From Apteryx mantelli (lineage: Eukaryota > Chordata > Aves > Apterygiformes > Apterygidae): a stretch of 64,000 nt of DNA. This document shows positions 1 through 12,722 of the stretch, piece by piece. Position numbers and translations under genes: made by a program. The notes under the pieces are model-generated. The model did no database searches. It was given only the letters and a program-made list of their open reading frames with translations, and was not told the origin of the DNA. The stretch is taken from contig NC_089984.1 of the NCBI RefSeq assembly GCF_036417845.1, positions 4,526,001 to 4,590,000 on the forward strand, read 5' to 3'. How positions within the stretch are numbered: the first letter of the stretch is position 1; every line of letters starts with the position of its first letter.

Positions 1-670
1 TTTAGAAAACAGTTAATAGAGCGGGAAGGAATACTTTCTATTTGATATGTGAAAACAAGAAAAATTCAAGTATGATGACACATTTCTCACAAAAGCAAAA
101 CTATTCTAATACATAACTGTTCTAATGTATCTACCAACATATAGTTTTCTAAGAGAAAACTGTGTGGCAAGCACAAATTGTAAATACGAATGCATTGTTA
201 CAACTTACCTACAGGAAACGCATAAGACCCACAAATAACATACAATCTCATTACGGACATTATAAACCCATATTCACACCTTTTTCTTAACCCCTTCATT
301 ATACTTGAGATTATTTAAGAATAAGCATCTGTCAAACTCAGATCTTCAATTTAGAATTGTTCCAAAAACATCAAGTATCTGCACCTGTTTTTTTTTTTTT
401 AAATTATTATCATAGGTAGTTAGCAGAATGCATTTCTGATATTTCTTAATTAAATCCAAAGACACTGTGAAGATGAACATGGGCTATTGCAGCCACATCA
501 TTTTAGGATTTCTGAAGTATTATTTCTCTAAAGGACCCTCACTTGGGGTCTTTTCTCAAGCTTTTGGCCAGCTAGACGTGCAGCCCACTCCAAATTCTCT
601 CTCAAGTTCCCGTTCCAAGTGCTCCAACTCTCTATTTCCAAATAGAGAGCCCCCGCTCCAAAACCCTTAC
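1..670 (-). other. Start of the intron after the first coding exon
   Basis: AT-rich sequence beginning with the GTAAGG donor at 670-665 (minus strand). I see no second exon, recognisable repeat or RNA gene in it. A T-run at about 390-401 is the only simple sequence. Confidence 0.5.
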
Positions 671-761
671 CTTCGTCATTCTGGGCCAAACAAGCCGCCA
701 GGACGGTAGCGACGGCAATCCCTACAGCTAACCGCTTCCAGAGACAAAACCGCTGTAACAT
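671..761 (-). CDS. N-terminal coding exon of an unrecognised secreted or type II membrane protein (partial)
   Basis: Seen: the exon runs from 790 down to 671. A pyrimidine-rich stretch ending in TTTCAG (acceptor AG at 792-791) precedes it and GAAG|GTAAGG (intron from 670) ends it. The ATG is at 761-759 with A at -3. An in-frame TGA at 782-780 lies upstream, so translation cannot begin earlier. The 91 coding bases give 30 codons plus the first base of the next (phase 1). The peptide begins MLQRFCLWKR, followed by about 16 mostly hydrophobic, Ala/Val/Leu-rich residues (11-26) and then QNDE. A basic N-terminus before a hydrophobic core is the pattern of a signal peptide or the signal anchor of a Golgi type II enzyme; the small-residue A-C-L-A stretch could hold a cleavage site. 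Inference: first coding exon of a secretory-pathway protein. I do not recognise the family, and the later exons lie left of the window. Confidence 0.72.
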
Positions 762-790
762 CTTTTTGTCAAGCTTCACTCAAGGCAGAC
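762..790 (-). other. 5' UTR part of the coding exon with splice acceptor
   Basis: These 29 bases lie between the acceptor and the ATG at 761. They contain an in-frame stop codon (782-780), so the leader is untranslated in this frame. A splice acceptor upstream of the start codon means the gene has at least one upstream non-coding exon, which has to lie at higher coordinates in this window or further right. Confidence 0.65.
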
Positions 791-3700
791 CTGAAAGGAA
801 AAAAGCAAGATTTGATAAATGCATTTATCAAAAATCCTACATGGAAGTGAGCGATTACAAATTATTTCAGAGGTAACTAGGTATATCACACATCTGTAAT
901 AGTGCAACACTTAAAAACAAGCAACGTTAGCACCATTAATACACACATATATACATATTAACTTGATAATGATGCGCGCACAGCCCTCAAAGCAACCACC
1001 CTGCATTTGCTTAAGTCAGCCATCATTTCCAGCAAATAAATATTTTATTCTTACTGCTTTAAAGCACTTTGAAGAAGAGACTGCATCAGAGAAGTTCTGC
1101 TCATTAAAACTGATCTCAATTGCAAGTCAGCAGGGGCCCTGGATTCAAAGACATCACCCAGCAGAACCTCTCCCAGCAAAGACATGAGGGAACTAAGCAG
1201 ATGACCTTGTCCAATAAGGCAGACTGCTGGTCCATGCCCAGCAAAGGAAAAAAAAAGTAAGATAAAATTAAAAAAAATAATAATCAGGAGAGTAAACCGG
1301 CCAAGACAGGTCTGGATGAACTCCAAAGCATATTTAGAGCAAGTAACATCAGAAAGTTGCATAAAGCTCTGTTTTATTGCTCCAATAAAGAGAATTAACA
1401 TATTTCTGTGGCCCAGAACTGAATTATTTAAAATATTTCTTCACATTAAAAAAAAAACAACATGGTGGCAAATGCAATGAACTTCTGAAGCAACACAAGC
1501 ATGAAGCAGAGAGAGACTTAAAGCACTGTAAAGAGAAACTCTCTTTAAACAAAAGCTTAAGCGCTGTCAGTTTTCCCAAGCAAAGCACTCAATTCATTTC
1601 ATTGCCCTTTTCTGCTTATAACTTTCTATCGTGGTTATAAAATGCCTCAATTTCATTCAAAGTCAAACAACAGACAATTCCCTCCTACTTAACAGCCTTA
1701 AATTAACACAGCCTGATCCACCACCAGTGGGACCAGGCTGAAGTTGTGCTATCATTTTCAAATGCAAAATGTTCAAAAACATCAATATGAAGGAAGCAGT
1801 GCTGGGACATAACCTGCTCTTCTTCAGAAAGAGCAAAATTAATTACATATTACTGTTCTGGAAGAAAAATCAGGTTTTTCAAAAGGATAAGAAAAGCAAG
1901 GAGTTAAGTTCAATAAACTGGATTGAGACTTGAGGAATTTATATAGAGATCATACTCGACATGTTGCATTCCGGTGGATTTTAATACAGAAATTCAGTAT
2001 CAGAAACAGACAGTGAGGAAGAAAACCCAATAAACAAGGATGCACCCTGTCCACCTGAAGCAGTGGGACCATTCGCTTTGGTTTCAGGCTAGACAAATCT
2101 CAGCGGTCTTGACAAGACATCTCAAGGTGACACGAATTCATGAATTGCAGCCCTGCAATGACAACTGCGTAAGCACCAAGCCAAAGCACCCGTCTTCCCC
2201 CGCCTCCACCAGCACTTTTGCAACACTTGGCCTCCAGCTCCAGCAGATACAGCTCAAATGAGAATTTCTGGCCTTTCTTACAGGGCCTGTTGTTCCCCCA
2301 CATGTGATGGGAATCTCAGCAGAGATCCAGTTCTCCATGAGAAAAATCAGATATTTAAAGCCGTGCTACTTCTGCAGCTATGACGAGGAAGCTTTGGACT
2401 TGACAAGCGTTTTGCCAATAGAGGAAAAGAGCAGCTAGTTCTTTCCTAAGGGAAACAAGATAAAAATCCCTCGCTTGAAGAACACACTCAGGAGGTTAGC
2501 TTTTTCAGTTCAAATACAAAGCATTACTATTACAGCAGGTGGCATTTGCTGCCCACGTGCTTCCAAATTTTTACATCTCAGAAAAATAAAACAAGCAGCT
2601 TAGGAGATGGTATTAGTTTCTTCAGGTCAGTCTAGGAAAGATCATGTCTATATGCAGGCTACACGTACGAGCCCTAGAAAGAAACGTGAGTATGCACTTC
2701 GGAGACCCCAGAGAGTTCATTTTACAACTTTGAAAATCCATATTTCCAAAGAATATCCTTACCAAAGTTAAGCAAATTCTGCTAAATCAAACGTAGTTCA
2801 AAACCACCCCAAAGTTACTATGAAGTACCAAGAAGTAGAACAATCCTATAAGAAATACAACACCGAGCTTCACACACGCAATCCGACATGACGGACAAAG
2901 GACGATTATGGATCGATAATGGAAAAAGTCTGCGGAGGAAGAAAATACAGTATCTGTACGAGACTGTTTTCCTGAATAATAGTCAAAATGTTGCTGCAGA
3001 AAAACTTAAGCTTCTCATTGCCCATGGTAACATTCAGTTACACACCCAAGCGCATAATATTTTGAATAAATAACTTTTGTTTTGTTTTTTAAGTGCATGC
3101 ATGACAGAAATTAAAAGTTTCAAGGAACGTTCCCTCGGGAGCATTCCACATTTGACTGTACAGACGTGAAGAAAACCACAGATACACACATATTTCCCCC
3201 CGGAGGAGCGGCAGCAGCCAGTCACCGGAGATGTTTACAGCTCAGCTGCGACTAACTGGCACAAGCACACTCCAAGGAGCAATCCCGTCTCCTCGGCTCG
3301 GGGCTGGATTTAGTTTTAGTTTGGTTTTGGCCACACCGAGTCAGCCAACATGCCAGCTAGTAATGGAGACATCTATACAAGCAGCACCTCAAAAAAACTT
3401 AAGAAATAAAACTGTATTGGAAATAACTCCAAAAAAAAGTTCTCACACGCAAACACCATGAATACTTAAAGTCTAATGATATGACAATATCCGTGAACAT
3501 ATTTACTCCACTATCTGGCATTGAAGGCATCACATTCAGAGCAGAATTGACCTATCTGCACCTAAGACTTCAGTTTAGGTGCAGGCTATAGTAGTAGCAC
3601 ATAGGAGCAACTGCAAGTGATTCCTCACCAGGAAGAGCAAGTTTGAAAACAACTTGGAAGCAAAACACTAACAGGGCTTCAAACTCACCCCAAGGGAAAA

Positions 3701-4268
3701 AGCACATACTTAAAAGCAATCCTTAAGTACGTATTTATTCAGTAGAAATATAAAAAAAATTGGCATTTAATAAATATACACATCAAAGTACAGCAGCTCC
3801 TGTGAAACTGCCATGATTGGATGAATAACAGCGGGTTTTAAAAACAATTAAACACCTATTTACATGGATGCTATTTACTTCAACAGCCAGAACTCCTCCA
3901 AGGAGGAAAAGTTGTACATTTTTTTCTAGTGCTGTTGTTTGTATATTACAATTGTGATAAAATATGAAAGCACCCAATAAACAATTTAAGAATAATGTAC
4001 CAAATTGTTTAAAAATAGGAAAAAAAATATACAGTGGATGATTTTATTGTGAGACTCATTTGTATTACTGACCACCAGACGAACTCTTTTCAAGACTGTA
4101 GACACAGAAAGCAGCAGTCTCTGAAGTGCAAATGCTTATTCTGTGAGGGATCTGGTGCCCTAATAAATCAGAAACGTCAGAAAAAAACAAAAAAAACCCA
4201 AAAAACAAAGCAAGCCCCTTACAGAAGCCAAAAAGGAGATGACTTTGCTTTGCAGTCTGATGAGGTTC
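791..4268. other. Intronic DNA without recognisable genes
   Basis: AT-rich single-copy-looking sequence. Short open frames occur on both strands, but none has flanking splice signals plus a recognisable protein. No repeat family was recognised. A-rich low-complexity stretches occur at about 1250-1280 and 4180-4212. Confidence 0.4.
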
Positions 4269-4600
4269 CCGGCTCAGTTTGAGCCACGGCCCATGAAACC
4301 ACCTGCCCGCCATCTCCGCGCTCCTGAGGCGGCTGCCGAGCGCGGCCGCCCCCAGGGCCCGTGAGGGAAGGCAGCGCCGCCCCTCCGAGCCCGACCTGCA
4401 GCTCTGCTCCCCTCAAACACTGCCCGAACACCGCGTACGCGTGAACCATCCTTTCTCCCAAAGACCTGCGAGACCAGGCGCGCCCACAGACCTTTCCCTT
4501 TCCGTGGACGCCGAGTCTCCGCCTGCCGAAAGGGGCGGGCTGACTTGGGAAAGCGGCACGACACCCGCGCTGCGTCCGCGGCTCTTCTCCTCCTCTAAAG
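4269..4600 (-). promoter_or_regulatory. CpG island, candidate internal promoter of the minus-strand gene
   Basis: About 330 bases are abruptly GC-rich and CpG-dense compared with AT-rich flanks, including GCGGCCGC, CGCGTACGCG and GGCGCGCC-like strings. A GC box (GGGGCGGG) sits at about 4532-4539. A TTACGTCA CRE-type site lies about 90 bases further right, which is upstream for minus-strand transcription. The island is about 3.5 kb upstream of the acceptor of the coding exon, a plausible place for a first exon. A possible minus donor TTCT|GTAAGG occurs near 4220. Open frames through it in several phases are expected from its GC content and are not evidence of coding. It could also be a plus-strand or unstable antisense promoter. 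Confidence 0.55.
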
Positions 4601-4688
4601 TTGCTCTCGTCTTCAGTTCTCAGCTGCATTTCAGCATGTTTGGAAAGCAAATGCACAAAAATTGAAGGAAAAAAAATCCAATGACAGC

Positions 4689-4696
4689 TTACGTCA
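4689..4696 (-). promoter_or_regulatory. CRE-like site TTACGTCA
   Basis: The 8-base sequence matches the CREB/ATF (and PAR-bZIP/E4BP4) type site TGACGTAA on the minus strand. It lies about 90 bases beyond the right edge of the CpG island at 4269-4600, a typical distance for a proximal promoter element if transcription runs on the minus strand. A single 8-mer can occur by chance. Confidence 0.35.
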
Positions 4697-5070
4697 AAAA
4701 CGATGTGAAAATATGTTTTCATCTGCAAGTTAAAACTCCCGAGTACGTTCTATACATCGGCCTCCAAGTAATTCACACTTTCCTCCCAGCCCGGATTCCC
4801 GTTAGCCCTTAACAGCTTGGTTTAGTCCACAGACCCTGTCTGAAACTTTTTTTTTCCTTTTTTGGTCTTTCTTACAGAAACGATCGCTTTTCCATGCGCC
4901 GCACAGCCATTGCCAAAACAAGGCATTTCAAAGCCAAAGCACGATATCTTCAAATATTGCTAACGCTGTTGCTTGCGTCCACGTTAGCTCAAAATTAATT
5001 TAAAATATCAGCGACAGCGCTTCGAGCTCACTTAGAGCTAGCCTGAACGATTACACGGTTCCTAGACATG

Positions 5071-5109
5071 AAGGGCAATTTAAAAATAAAGAATTAAAGG
5101 GCAATTTAT
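5071..5109 (+). repeat. Short direct repeat AAGGGCAATTTA
   Basis: The 12-base string occurs at 5071-5082 and again at 5098-5109, 27 bases apart, separated by an A/T-rich spacer. This is a short local duplication. CAATTTA contains a homeodomain-like core, so paired binding sites are possible but unproven. Confidence 0.5.
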
Positions 5110-6389
5110 ATTTCTAGGTGGAAATTCATATGTTCACTTCAATAGTCCACATGTCGAAACAGAGTAGCTGGTGCTTTGCTACACTCCGTCACTACTAAAA
5201 GTGCTTCATTTTCCTTCTATATAGCAACAGCAGCTGATGTGCATATGGCCCGATTCGCAGTAGGCGACATCTCGAAAGCACTTTTTAAATCCCCCTGCCG
5301 GCAGAAGGTACTATAAATGGACTATATTAACACTTCGCGTAGCACGCTGCTAATTTCCACAGCAGAGAGAGAAGATTGCTAAGTATACGCGGGTTTGCTC
5401 AGAGAAATGCCAACCAGACTACCAAAAACAGAAAAAAAGAAAAAAGCTTTTAGAGAATATTCGAGGTAGGGATAGAGAAGGATTTTTGTTTCCTGCTTCC
5501 ATCATTAGCTGCAATTGCTCGACTTATTTTTCTGCGTTTTCGAAGAGCAATCCAGCCATGAGTGGGATTAACGGTATTACATCCTCTTAATCACAGGTGG
5601 GTAAACAGGATGGCCAATTTCTTCTGCAAATCCAGGTTTTTTTAATGCAGACATATTATAAACATATTCAGCTTCTCAACCCTCTCTGTGTACTTAACAT
5701 GTAAAACAACTTTGCTCCCCTGGGAGGCTTCAACCACTTGACTAATAGAAGTTTAAGGTCTGCATCACGTTGTGCTACCACTTTGCCAACAGTGGGCTAT
5801 AGAAAGAGAATAGGGGGAAAAAAAACATCCTAAAACATCCTTGCACCATTACTAGAAGATTTTTTCTATTAAAAAAGTAACACAAACTGCTTAATCTAAA
5901 AACATTAGAGGAAATATAATCATATTACTTAGAAGTATTTTAGTTCCGCAACTATCTTGGTCTTTACAAAGCATGTATTTATGGTTGAAATTAAACCATT
6001 AAAGTACAGGCTATTTTACTGGTTAATAATGGCAATTAAAATTGATATAAGAGTACAAAGTAAAAGATAAGTTTCACGGATTTTACTGTAAAACAAGTTT
6101 GGGATGATATGCCAGAAGCCTCTCCCAGCTTCTCCCCTACCAGGGCTGTTTCCCTCCAAGGATCATTCTTGGGGCTCACTCGAGGGACAGGAGTAAATCC
6201 AAGGTTTTCTCAAAGTGAAAACTAAGAAAGATTTTAGTATCGACCCAATGGAAAGAACGCAGTATTTTTGAAGTCTCCGTATGTTTGACGTCCAGCGTTT
6301 TCCCAGATCCCACCCAAGCTCTCACCAGCTAAGAGATTCTCATAGGAGTGAAACACATGAATTGTAAGCTGGAAAAAACAACAAAAAAA

Positions 6390-6411
6390 CCAAAATAACA
6401 CCAAAATAACA
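6390..6411 (+). repeat. Two tandem copies of an 11-base unit
   Basis: CCAAAATAACA is repeated twice head to tail in an A-rich patch (6370-6411). It looks like ordinary slippage-derived low complexity. Confidence 0.5.
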
Positions 6412-7984
6412 TGCTCAGACACACAACTCAGCTCCGCAGCACCACAAGCTAAATACATTTTATTCCTGGCCAAAGACCAATTCCTTACCTTGAGGGCAGG
6501 GAGCTGATGCTGTTCAGGACACCAGCAATAACAAAAGCAGCAAAGCCGGGAGCCATCTCAGGGCTCCCACCCTGCCCAGGGACGACCAGCTCCAAAAAGG
6601 GCCTCCGGCGTCCCGGCAGCAGCTGCTGTCACGCACGTACGCGGCCCTCGGCATGAGCATACCACGGCTAAGCGGCCGCAGAGGTTCTGCCTCCATTCGC
6701 TTTTCTGTTTTGCGAGACAGGAGTACGACCGCATCTGCTTCAACTGCCATCCATCAACGTTATCGACGGCTGTAAAATTTGTTGGGGAAACACTGATGAG
6801 CAATTAAGTGCAATGATTTACTTTTGCTGCCGATTCATTTTAAGCACTGTTACAGGAATTTAATTCTGTCCGTCTTCCCCAAGACTAACATATATTTAAA
6901 GATGATCCTATCTTTAAACACTTGCGTCAAGCCAAAACATCAAAAATAGTGCTAAATACATCCCGGAATAATAAGAGCTTTTTGTTAGCTCTGGTAAAAT
7001 AGGTCAAAATAAAGCAATTTCAGAATTAAGACACATATATACATGTATACACACACACAGTAGAAATGATGTTCAGCTACTTCATTATCAAGTTGAAGAC
7101 TGTGCTGTTACGTGTCAGAGCTAGAAGCTTTAAAATATTCCAGCTTTTAAAGCTGTGTAATTATATATGCAAATAGTAAGGCTGATTAAATCAAATATCA
7201 GAATTTTTGCACGTCCACGCTCCAAGTTACAGACTACATAAAAGTTTAGAAGCTCTAGAGCTGACTGTTTTTATATTTAGTTTCTCTGGAAAGAGTTTTT
7301 CACTTACCCTGTAAAACAGACTTTTTCTTTTTTAAACTACATGTAAATGCTATTTATAATGAATCCTGATAAAGAATCCCACCAAGAAGAGCCCTCAAGA
7401 GTTGTCTGTAATTCGATTTCTAACAACACTACCAAAATGACCTCCTAAGACAGATCCCCGTGGAGACAGCACAGCTCAACAAGTTCCCTTGTGCTGAAAG
7501 CAGACCACAGAGAGTAAAACCCAAGTCCTCCACTGCTGCTGCTTGTTGGAGTAACATTATCCCTTTGCAACGTGCTGATCGGGGCACTCTGCTATGTACG
7601 CACCCGAGACATCGAGGAACACCTGCTGGTATCAGCAGGACAACAGGATTGCCAAGTCCTCCAAAGGATTAACCACATGCTGGTGTCATAGGGATGAGAG
7701 ATCCAGTTCAGCCCGCTTCCTTCGCGCCCTCTGAATAATCGGTACCTGCTGCTCCTCATTGCTCAGCACATCTCGGACTCTCACCAGGGTCTGTTTGCTA
7801 TCAACCTCCAAGACACTGGTGACACTTCAGGTCTGCTTTTACCCTCTGGCCACAGCCAACTACTGGAGAGTCCCTTTCTAAAGCCACCAGAGACCAGATC
7901 CTTAAGCCTCTCCATATCACAACTTAAATCTGTTTAACATGACACTGGCATCTCTTTTCTAAGAAGGTGCAGTAAACATCAAAT

Positions 7985-8985
7985 TTCATGTTTATCATCT
8001 CCTTGTATATTACATCACTCAACACCTCTGGTTACCATATCCCATTACACACCTCTCTCACTTTTCAGGAGATGAATTGCTTGAGCCATAAGCCAAGTAT
8101 TCACACAAGCTCCACGTCATTAAGCAGCCTCGTATCCTCAATTTCAAAGGTGTTATGCTTCGACCTGTGTCACCACGGCTTTGGTGGGAAGCCTTGGCAG
8201 TCCTTCGCTGGACAAGAGCGGCTGCCCATCAAATCGCACGCAAGATCTGCTATTTTAACTATATATCCATCATAATCACATCCCCTCTCTCATCATCTCC
8301 CTGCGTAGTATTACTTGAGCCCATGGTGGCTAGACCTGCCCTTCGCTTTTCTTCTGCTCCCATCTAACCACAATCCAAGGCCAGAAGAGTCCTGTCTTCC
8401 TCTACCTTGGTCCTTCTGACTGGCAGGGGCTAGCGCAGCACAAACTTCCTTTTCTTCATCAGTCCCATACAGCCTTTCCCAAACCTCCAGCTCTGCTCCA
8501 TCTCCTCCAGTGCCCCTCCGCTCCCCATGCTCTTCCCTATTTGACATCACATCTACCACTCCTCAAGCCCACTTCCCTCCTCCCCTCCATAATTCCCCCA
8601 GCCCCAAATATTTTTTTCTAGGACCTCATCTTTAAAAATCCCTCTTATTGCTTGTTAATATGCAATGAGAACATAATTACATGTGATTACTTGTTTTGAT
8701 TACAGTTTGATTACTTTCTCAGCTTGTTGGCCATGAGGGAAAGGAGACAGTTAAATATTTGCTCATGTTTTCACACACTTATTGTTTTCTTTTCAACGCA
8801 CTTCACCAAAGGTGAAATCACTTGCCTCTCTACATTCTCTCACTTCTGTCTCAAACTGCCTTTTAAACCACCCCATCGCTCCATCTTTTATCCCTTTTGA
8901 AGCATGTAGGTCCACCTCAGAAGCTATACTTCTCCAAAGGTCCTACGGCTGTACCGTACCCTCAAACCCCAAGGCTCAGCATTTT
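7985..8985. other. Strand-asymmetric pyrimidine-rich block
   Basis: The plus strand is unusually rich in C and T for about 1 kb, most strongly at 8280-8620 and 8780-8990. The flanks lack this asymmetry. I could not match it to any repeat family or protein. It may be an old purine-rich element inserted on the minus strand or simple compositional drift. Confidence 0.3.
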
Positions 8986-10202
8986 CTTTCCTAAGTTTTC
9001 TGGAATTTGCATTCTTAAACTGAAGAACAGACAACACTAACATGCCCAGGTTTCTTTGGGTATCGAGTTTTTTTACTCCCTGTAGCTTTCAAGTACATTG
9101 TCCTCTTCCAACCTTCAAGAAATTGGAATGTGCTTATATGTGCTAATGAATGGGCAAATTGATCTCGTGTTTATCAGCTTCTTTGTTCAGCTGCATCCAC
9201 TGGCTGGCGATTCACACGTTGTAGAGCTAGGGGGTATGCGCTGGTGTGCTGCGACGCTTTGATGCACACAGGGCACTAATTCAGGGACAGCTGGCCAACT
9301 GGAGAGGCCACCAAAGCTGCCGCAGGCCCTCCCTGCGGAAAAAAGGAAGATTGCTACGTTTCTGTAAAAGAAACACAATCTAGTCCACTGAAGAGCATTG
9401 TACCTAGTCGCGGGGTAGTGCAGCAGACGAGAATGCAGCATTGTGCACAAACCTTCAGGCGGCCGGAAGAAAACAGTCGTGTGGGAAATAACACAAAATG
9501 ACGACTTCAACACAGCATTTAAAACAACTCCAGCGAACTTATTTAGGGTAACTGTAGCACATCGGCTGGGAGTACACAGCACTTCACTGAACAAAAGACT
9601 CTAGCAGTTTATTCAGAAACTTAGCTCATAGTTATCATGCAAGGGATTATTTCCAAAAGTTAATCAGATTTAGCCAGAACATGTTTCCAAGTATATTTAA
9701 CCAACCACCAAAATCTTCAAGTGAAAATAAGACATATATATATATCCAAAAGCACTATATGCTACCAAAAGGACAGCTTTCACAGCCTTTATTTTAATAC
9801 CCCACTAGGCATGCATCAGATAGGGTACTACTTAAAAACAGGAAATTTGTTATTCTGAAATTTCACAGGATGTCAAAGTTAAGTAAAGCTTCAACAATTT
9901 CCCGTAATCTCTCACAACGAAGAAAACAACATTGCTGTTTGACAGTCTTTAAAGTAACATTATCTGAACACCCACACAGGGTCACATAGCCCTGCAATTT
10001 TGTCTCTGCCTGTAGCCAGCTGTGGATGGCTGGGGAAAAGCAAACGAGTAAATCCATTCTGGGATGCAGACAGCAGTCAAGACGTGGACACCCCCCGCAT
10101 TTCAACAGGGGCACGATAACGTTCCGTCCCTCTCCTACTCATTCCCGAAATCCCACTGGGAATTTTAATTCTTACTGAGCCAACGTTTCTGCAAATCCCG
10201 TT

Positions 10203-10223
10203 AAAAAAAAAAAAAAAAAAAAA
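10203..10223 (+). repeat. Poly(A) run of 21
   Basis: An uninterrupted A21. No AATAAA or recognisable gene-derived sequence precedes it on the plus strand, so I do not call it a retrocopy tail. Confidence 0.6.
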
Positions 10224-11399
10224 TGGGGACAGAAGTCATTCTGAAGACCGCCCACCCAACTCCAACACTCGCTGACAACCAACAGAGGCAAATGAATGAG
10301 TCAGCGTGCACCTAGCAAGACGTTATCATGGATTCACTAATGAGATAAGACAGTAGAGTAAACTACAGAAACCAGGATTGAAAGCAGCCGCTTTACCTAG
10401 AATAATTTAACCTGACTTGAGACTCTGCAGCAGTTGGTCTGATATAAGAACTGCTTGATGCAGATAAAGACATGCAAGCTGACTGGTGCCTAAATCATTC
10501 TAGTGGAAGAAAATAAACACACGGGTTCATGACGGACAGCTATTCAATAGCTTGTTCATTCAAGGAACAGCAAGTAACATCTCTCCAACTTGGAAGCTGG
10601 AGCACAACCATTATTAAAGAAATAACTTCACCATTTAGGAAGCTGGCAAAGGTGAACTAGGAGGTAGCAACCCAACTGCTAAAGTTGCCAAATAGCAGAT
10701 GGCTTGGAATTGGTAACACGAGGCATGGAGTCCTACCTCCCACCAAAGTCAGCTGATAGAAGGAAGGGCACGCTCAAAGAAAAGGGAAAGGGAGTTAGAA
10801 GTCCTGATTTTTGGTATAGTCGGGAGAGGTGGGCTTCTGGACATGGTCCCGAGACCAGTTACTCCAGAGCAGTAAGATAACGTGTGCAGACAGTTTGCAC
10901 TGAAAGATTGACCTGTACAAGAACTGGAGCTGATAGGGACAAAGTAGGCGACATGCCCAGTCCTAGTGTCTTGTTCCTCCATGCACAGTACCCCAAGGCA
11001 GTCAGGGTAATAAGGTACAAAAAAAGGCCACAGCAGCAAGAACGTCAAAGCAGAATTTCAGAAAACATTCAGCTTTAAGATACAATTAAAGGATAGTCTT
11101 TATGTCTAGTCTTCACTAAAAAAGACAGACTTTTCAGTACTGGTATAATATAGATTTTTAAAAGAGATTGGGTGCTGCTGACAGCACTCCTGGGATTGAG
11201 GGACACTTTCGGGCTCCTCCCTCATTTTTTTAGGATGGTTTTGGATCAAATGCGTAAAAAGAGACAGCACTCAAGAACAGCATAAGGAAAAGCAGCCGCA
11301 GCATAAGAGACTAGCTGTCAAAGATGAAACGCTAAACTGCGGGAAACAAAATCTTAAAATCAGACAACTTGAGTGGCAAAGATGATAGAAAACTAAGAG

Positions 11400-12070
11400 A
11401 CAACAGACCAGACGAGCTGCCTCATCTGGAAGAGGACGGAGGTGTCAGTGCTGGAGTCGGCGCAGCAGCCTGGAATAAATAAGAGCCAACTGCGAAAGTT
11501 TCCCCCCACCAGAGAAGTTCGCTCTGGTTATTACGGACCACAGAGGATTGCAAGAAGCTCCAGGAGGATTTAAATGCATTTCGTACCTAAGCCACAGCTT
11601 GGGAAATGAATTTCAATTTGGATAAAAATGCACATCGGGACAAATAATGTATTCATGTATGCAAATAGGGATTCTGAATTTGTCAGCTTTTTAGACATTT
11701 TCCCCTCAGAGGAGGCGGTACAGATAGCTGCTGTGGCGTAATGGGTACCAAGCTAATGCTCGAGCATTTTGTTTACTTTAGAAGAGACAGAAAAGGACCT
11801 AAATTATAATGACATTATAAAGCACAAAACAACCCTAGAGCATTGTATGCTGTTTCTGCTGCCATAATTTCAGAGAGAGATACCAGCGATTAAAAAGGTC
11901 TTCAAAAGGACAGCAGAACTGTTTTTAAGAGGTGGTGGGACCAAAGCCCATTCTCAGACAGAAGAAACCACCCCTCAAAACCCTCACCTTTAAGAAAACA
12001 AGCCTAAGGATTACTTATCAGGGCAAAGAAGTTACAGAAAATGACTGAAATCCTGGTTAGAAAAAAATGC
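11400..12070 (+). mobile_element. Strongly diverged CR1-type LINE remnant
   Basis: The block shows, in the right order, strings resembling the 3' third of the CR1 reverse-transcriptase ORF: a segment near 11540-11575 (AGGATTTAAATGCA), then GAAATGAATTTCAATTTGGAT at about 11605-11625, an ACATCGGGACAAATAAT-like stretch near 11632, a degenerate counterpart of the CTTGAATACTGTGTGCAGTTCTGG region near 11832-11862, and an AAAAGGTCTTCAAAAGGACAGCA stretch near 11895-11915. Many indels break any reading frame. The match is from memory of sauropsid CR1 copies, and the boundaries are approximate. Confidence 0.5.
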
Positions 12071-12722
12071 TATTGTAACTTACCTTTTCCCTTGCTCGTG
12101 TAAGATTTCTGCATTTAAAAAACAGGAAGCTTTTTCATGCAAACTAAATATTTAGGCTTCTTCCGAAAGTCAAAGTTGTAAGGACAGGGCGGGCAGCTCA
12201 TTCCACGCTCAGTTCACTTAAGTCACCTTTCTGAACACTAACATTTTTAGCTATGCAGGTCAAAGCAAGGATTTGGTATGCCTCAGGGCTTTTGCAAAGC
12301 GCCTGCAGGAGCCAGGAGAGCACGCTCGCACGGTATTACACAGCTCACCGCGGGCTACGGTTCAGGGGTGCTTTGTAATTTCTCCAAAACACCTAAGAAC
12401 ATCAGAGGAATATGTGTTCAACATAACAGACTAACGGCTTAATTCTGTAGCTTGTATTTATGTTTGACCTGCTTTATACGTTTTACCAAATTCATACAAA
12501 CTCATGAGTTTCCTCACACTTCTCCGCGCTTGTTTCAAGCTAAAGAAAGTGCCTGGAGTAAGGAAGTTTCTGTACCCTATTTCCCCCCTTTCGCTTTACC
12601 TACCTGCTATTTAAATGGGCATTCGACACGGACACAAATTTGCAGATGCATACAAATATAGTAAATCAGCAATTATTTTATCTGTTGCATTGTTTTTTCA
12701 TGTTCTCCTCTCTGCAGTTTGG

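Larger units (their letters stand above)
4601..11399. other. Intronic or upstream DNA without genes
   Basis: I see no exon, RNA gene or recognisable transposon here. Small items are a repeated 12-mer at 5071-5109, an 11-base tandem at 6390-6411, a TA/CA-rich simple tract near 7040-7061, a mildly CpG-rich patch at about 6540-6700, a pyrimidine-rich block at 7985-8985 and an A21 run at 10203-10223. Confidence 0.4.

Noticed and set aside
762..779. Upstream extension of the coding exon by six codons starting with GTG at 779
   Set aside because: GTG is not a normal vertebrate start codon and the ATG at 761 has a purine at -3, so the ATG is preferred.
4219..4728. 169-codon minus-strand open frame across the small CpG island
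   Set aside because: Composition-driven. Its ends run into A-rich sequence and no protein family is recognisable.
9187..9594. 135-codon minus-strand frame in mildly CpG-containing sequence
   Set aside because: No domain, no splice context and no upstream promoter features.
10203..10223. A21 as the tail of a processed pseudogene
   Set aside because: No polyadenylation signal and no recognisable gene-like sequence upstream.
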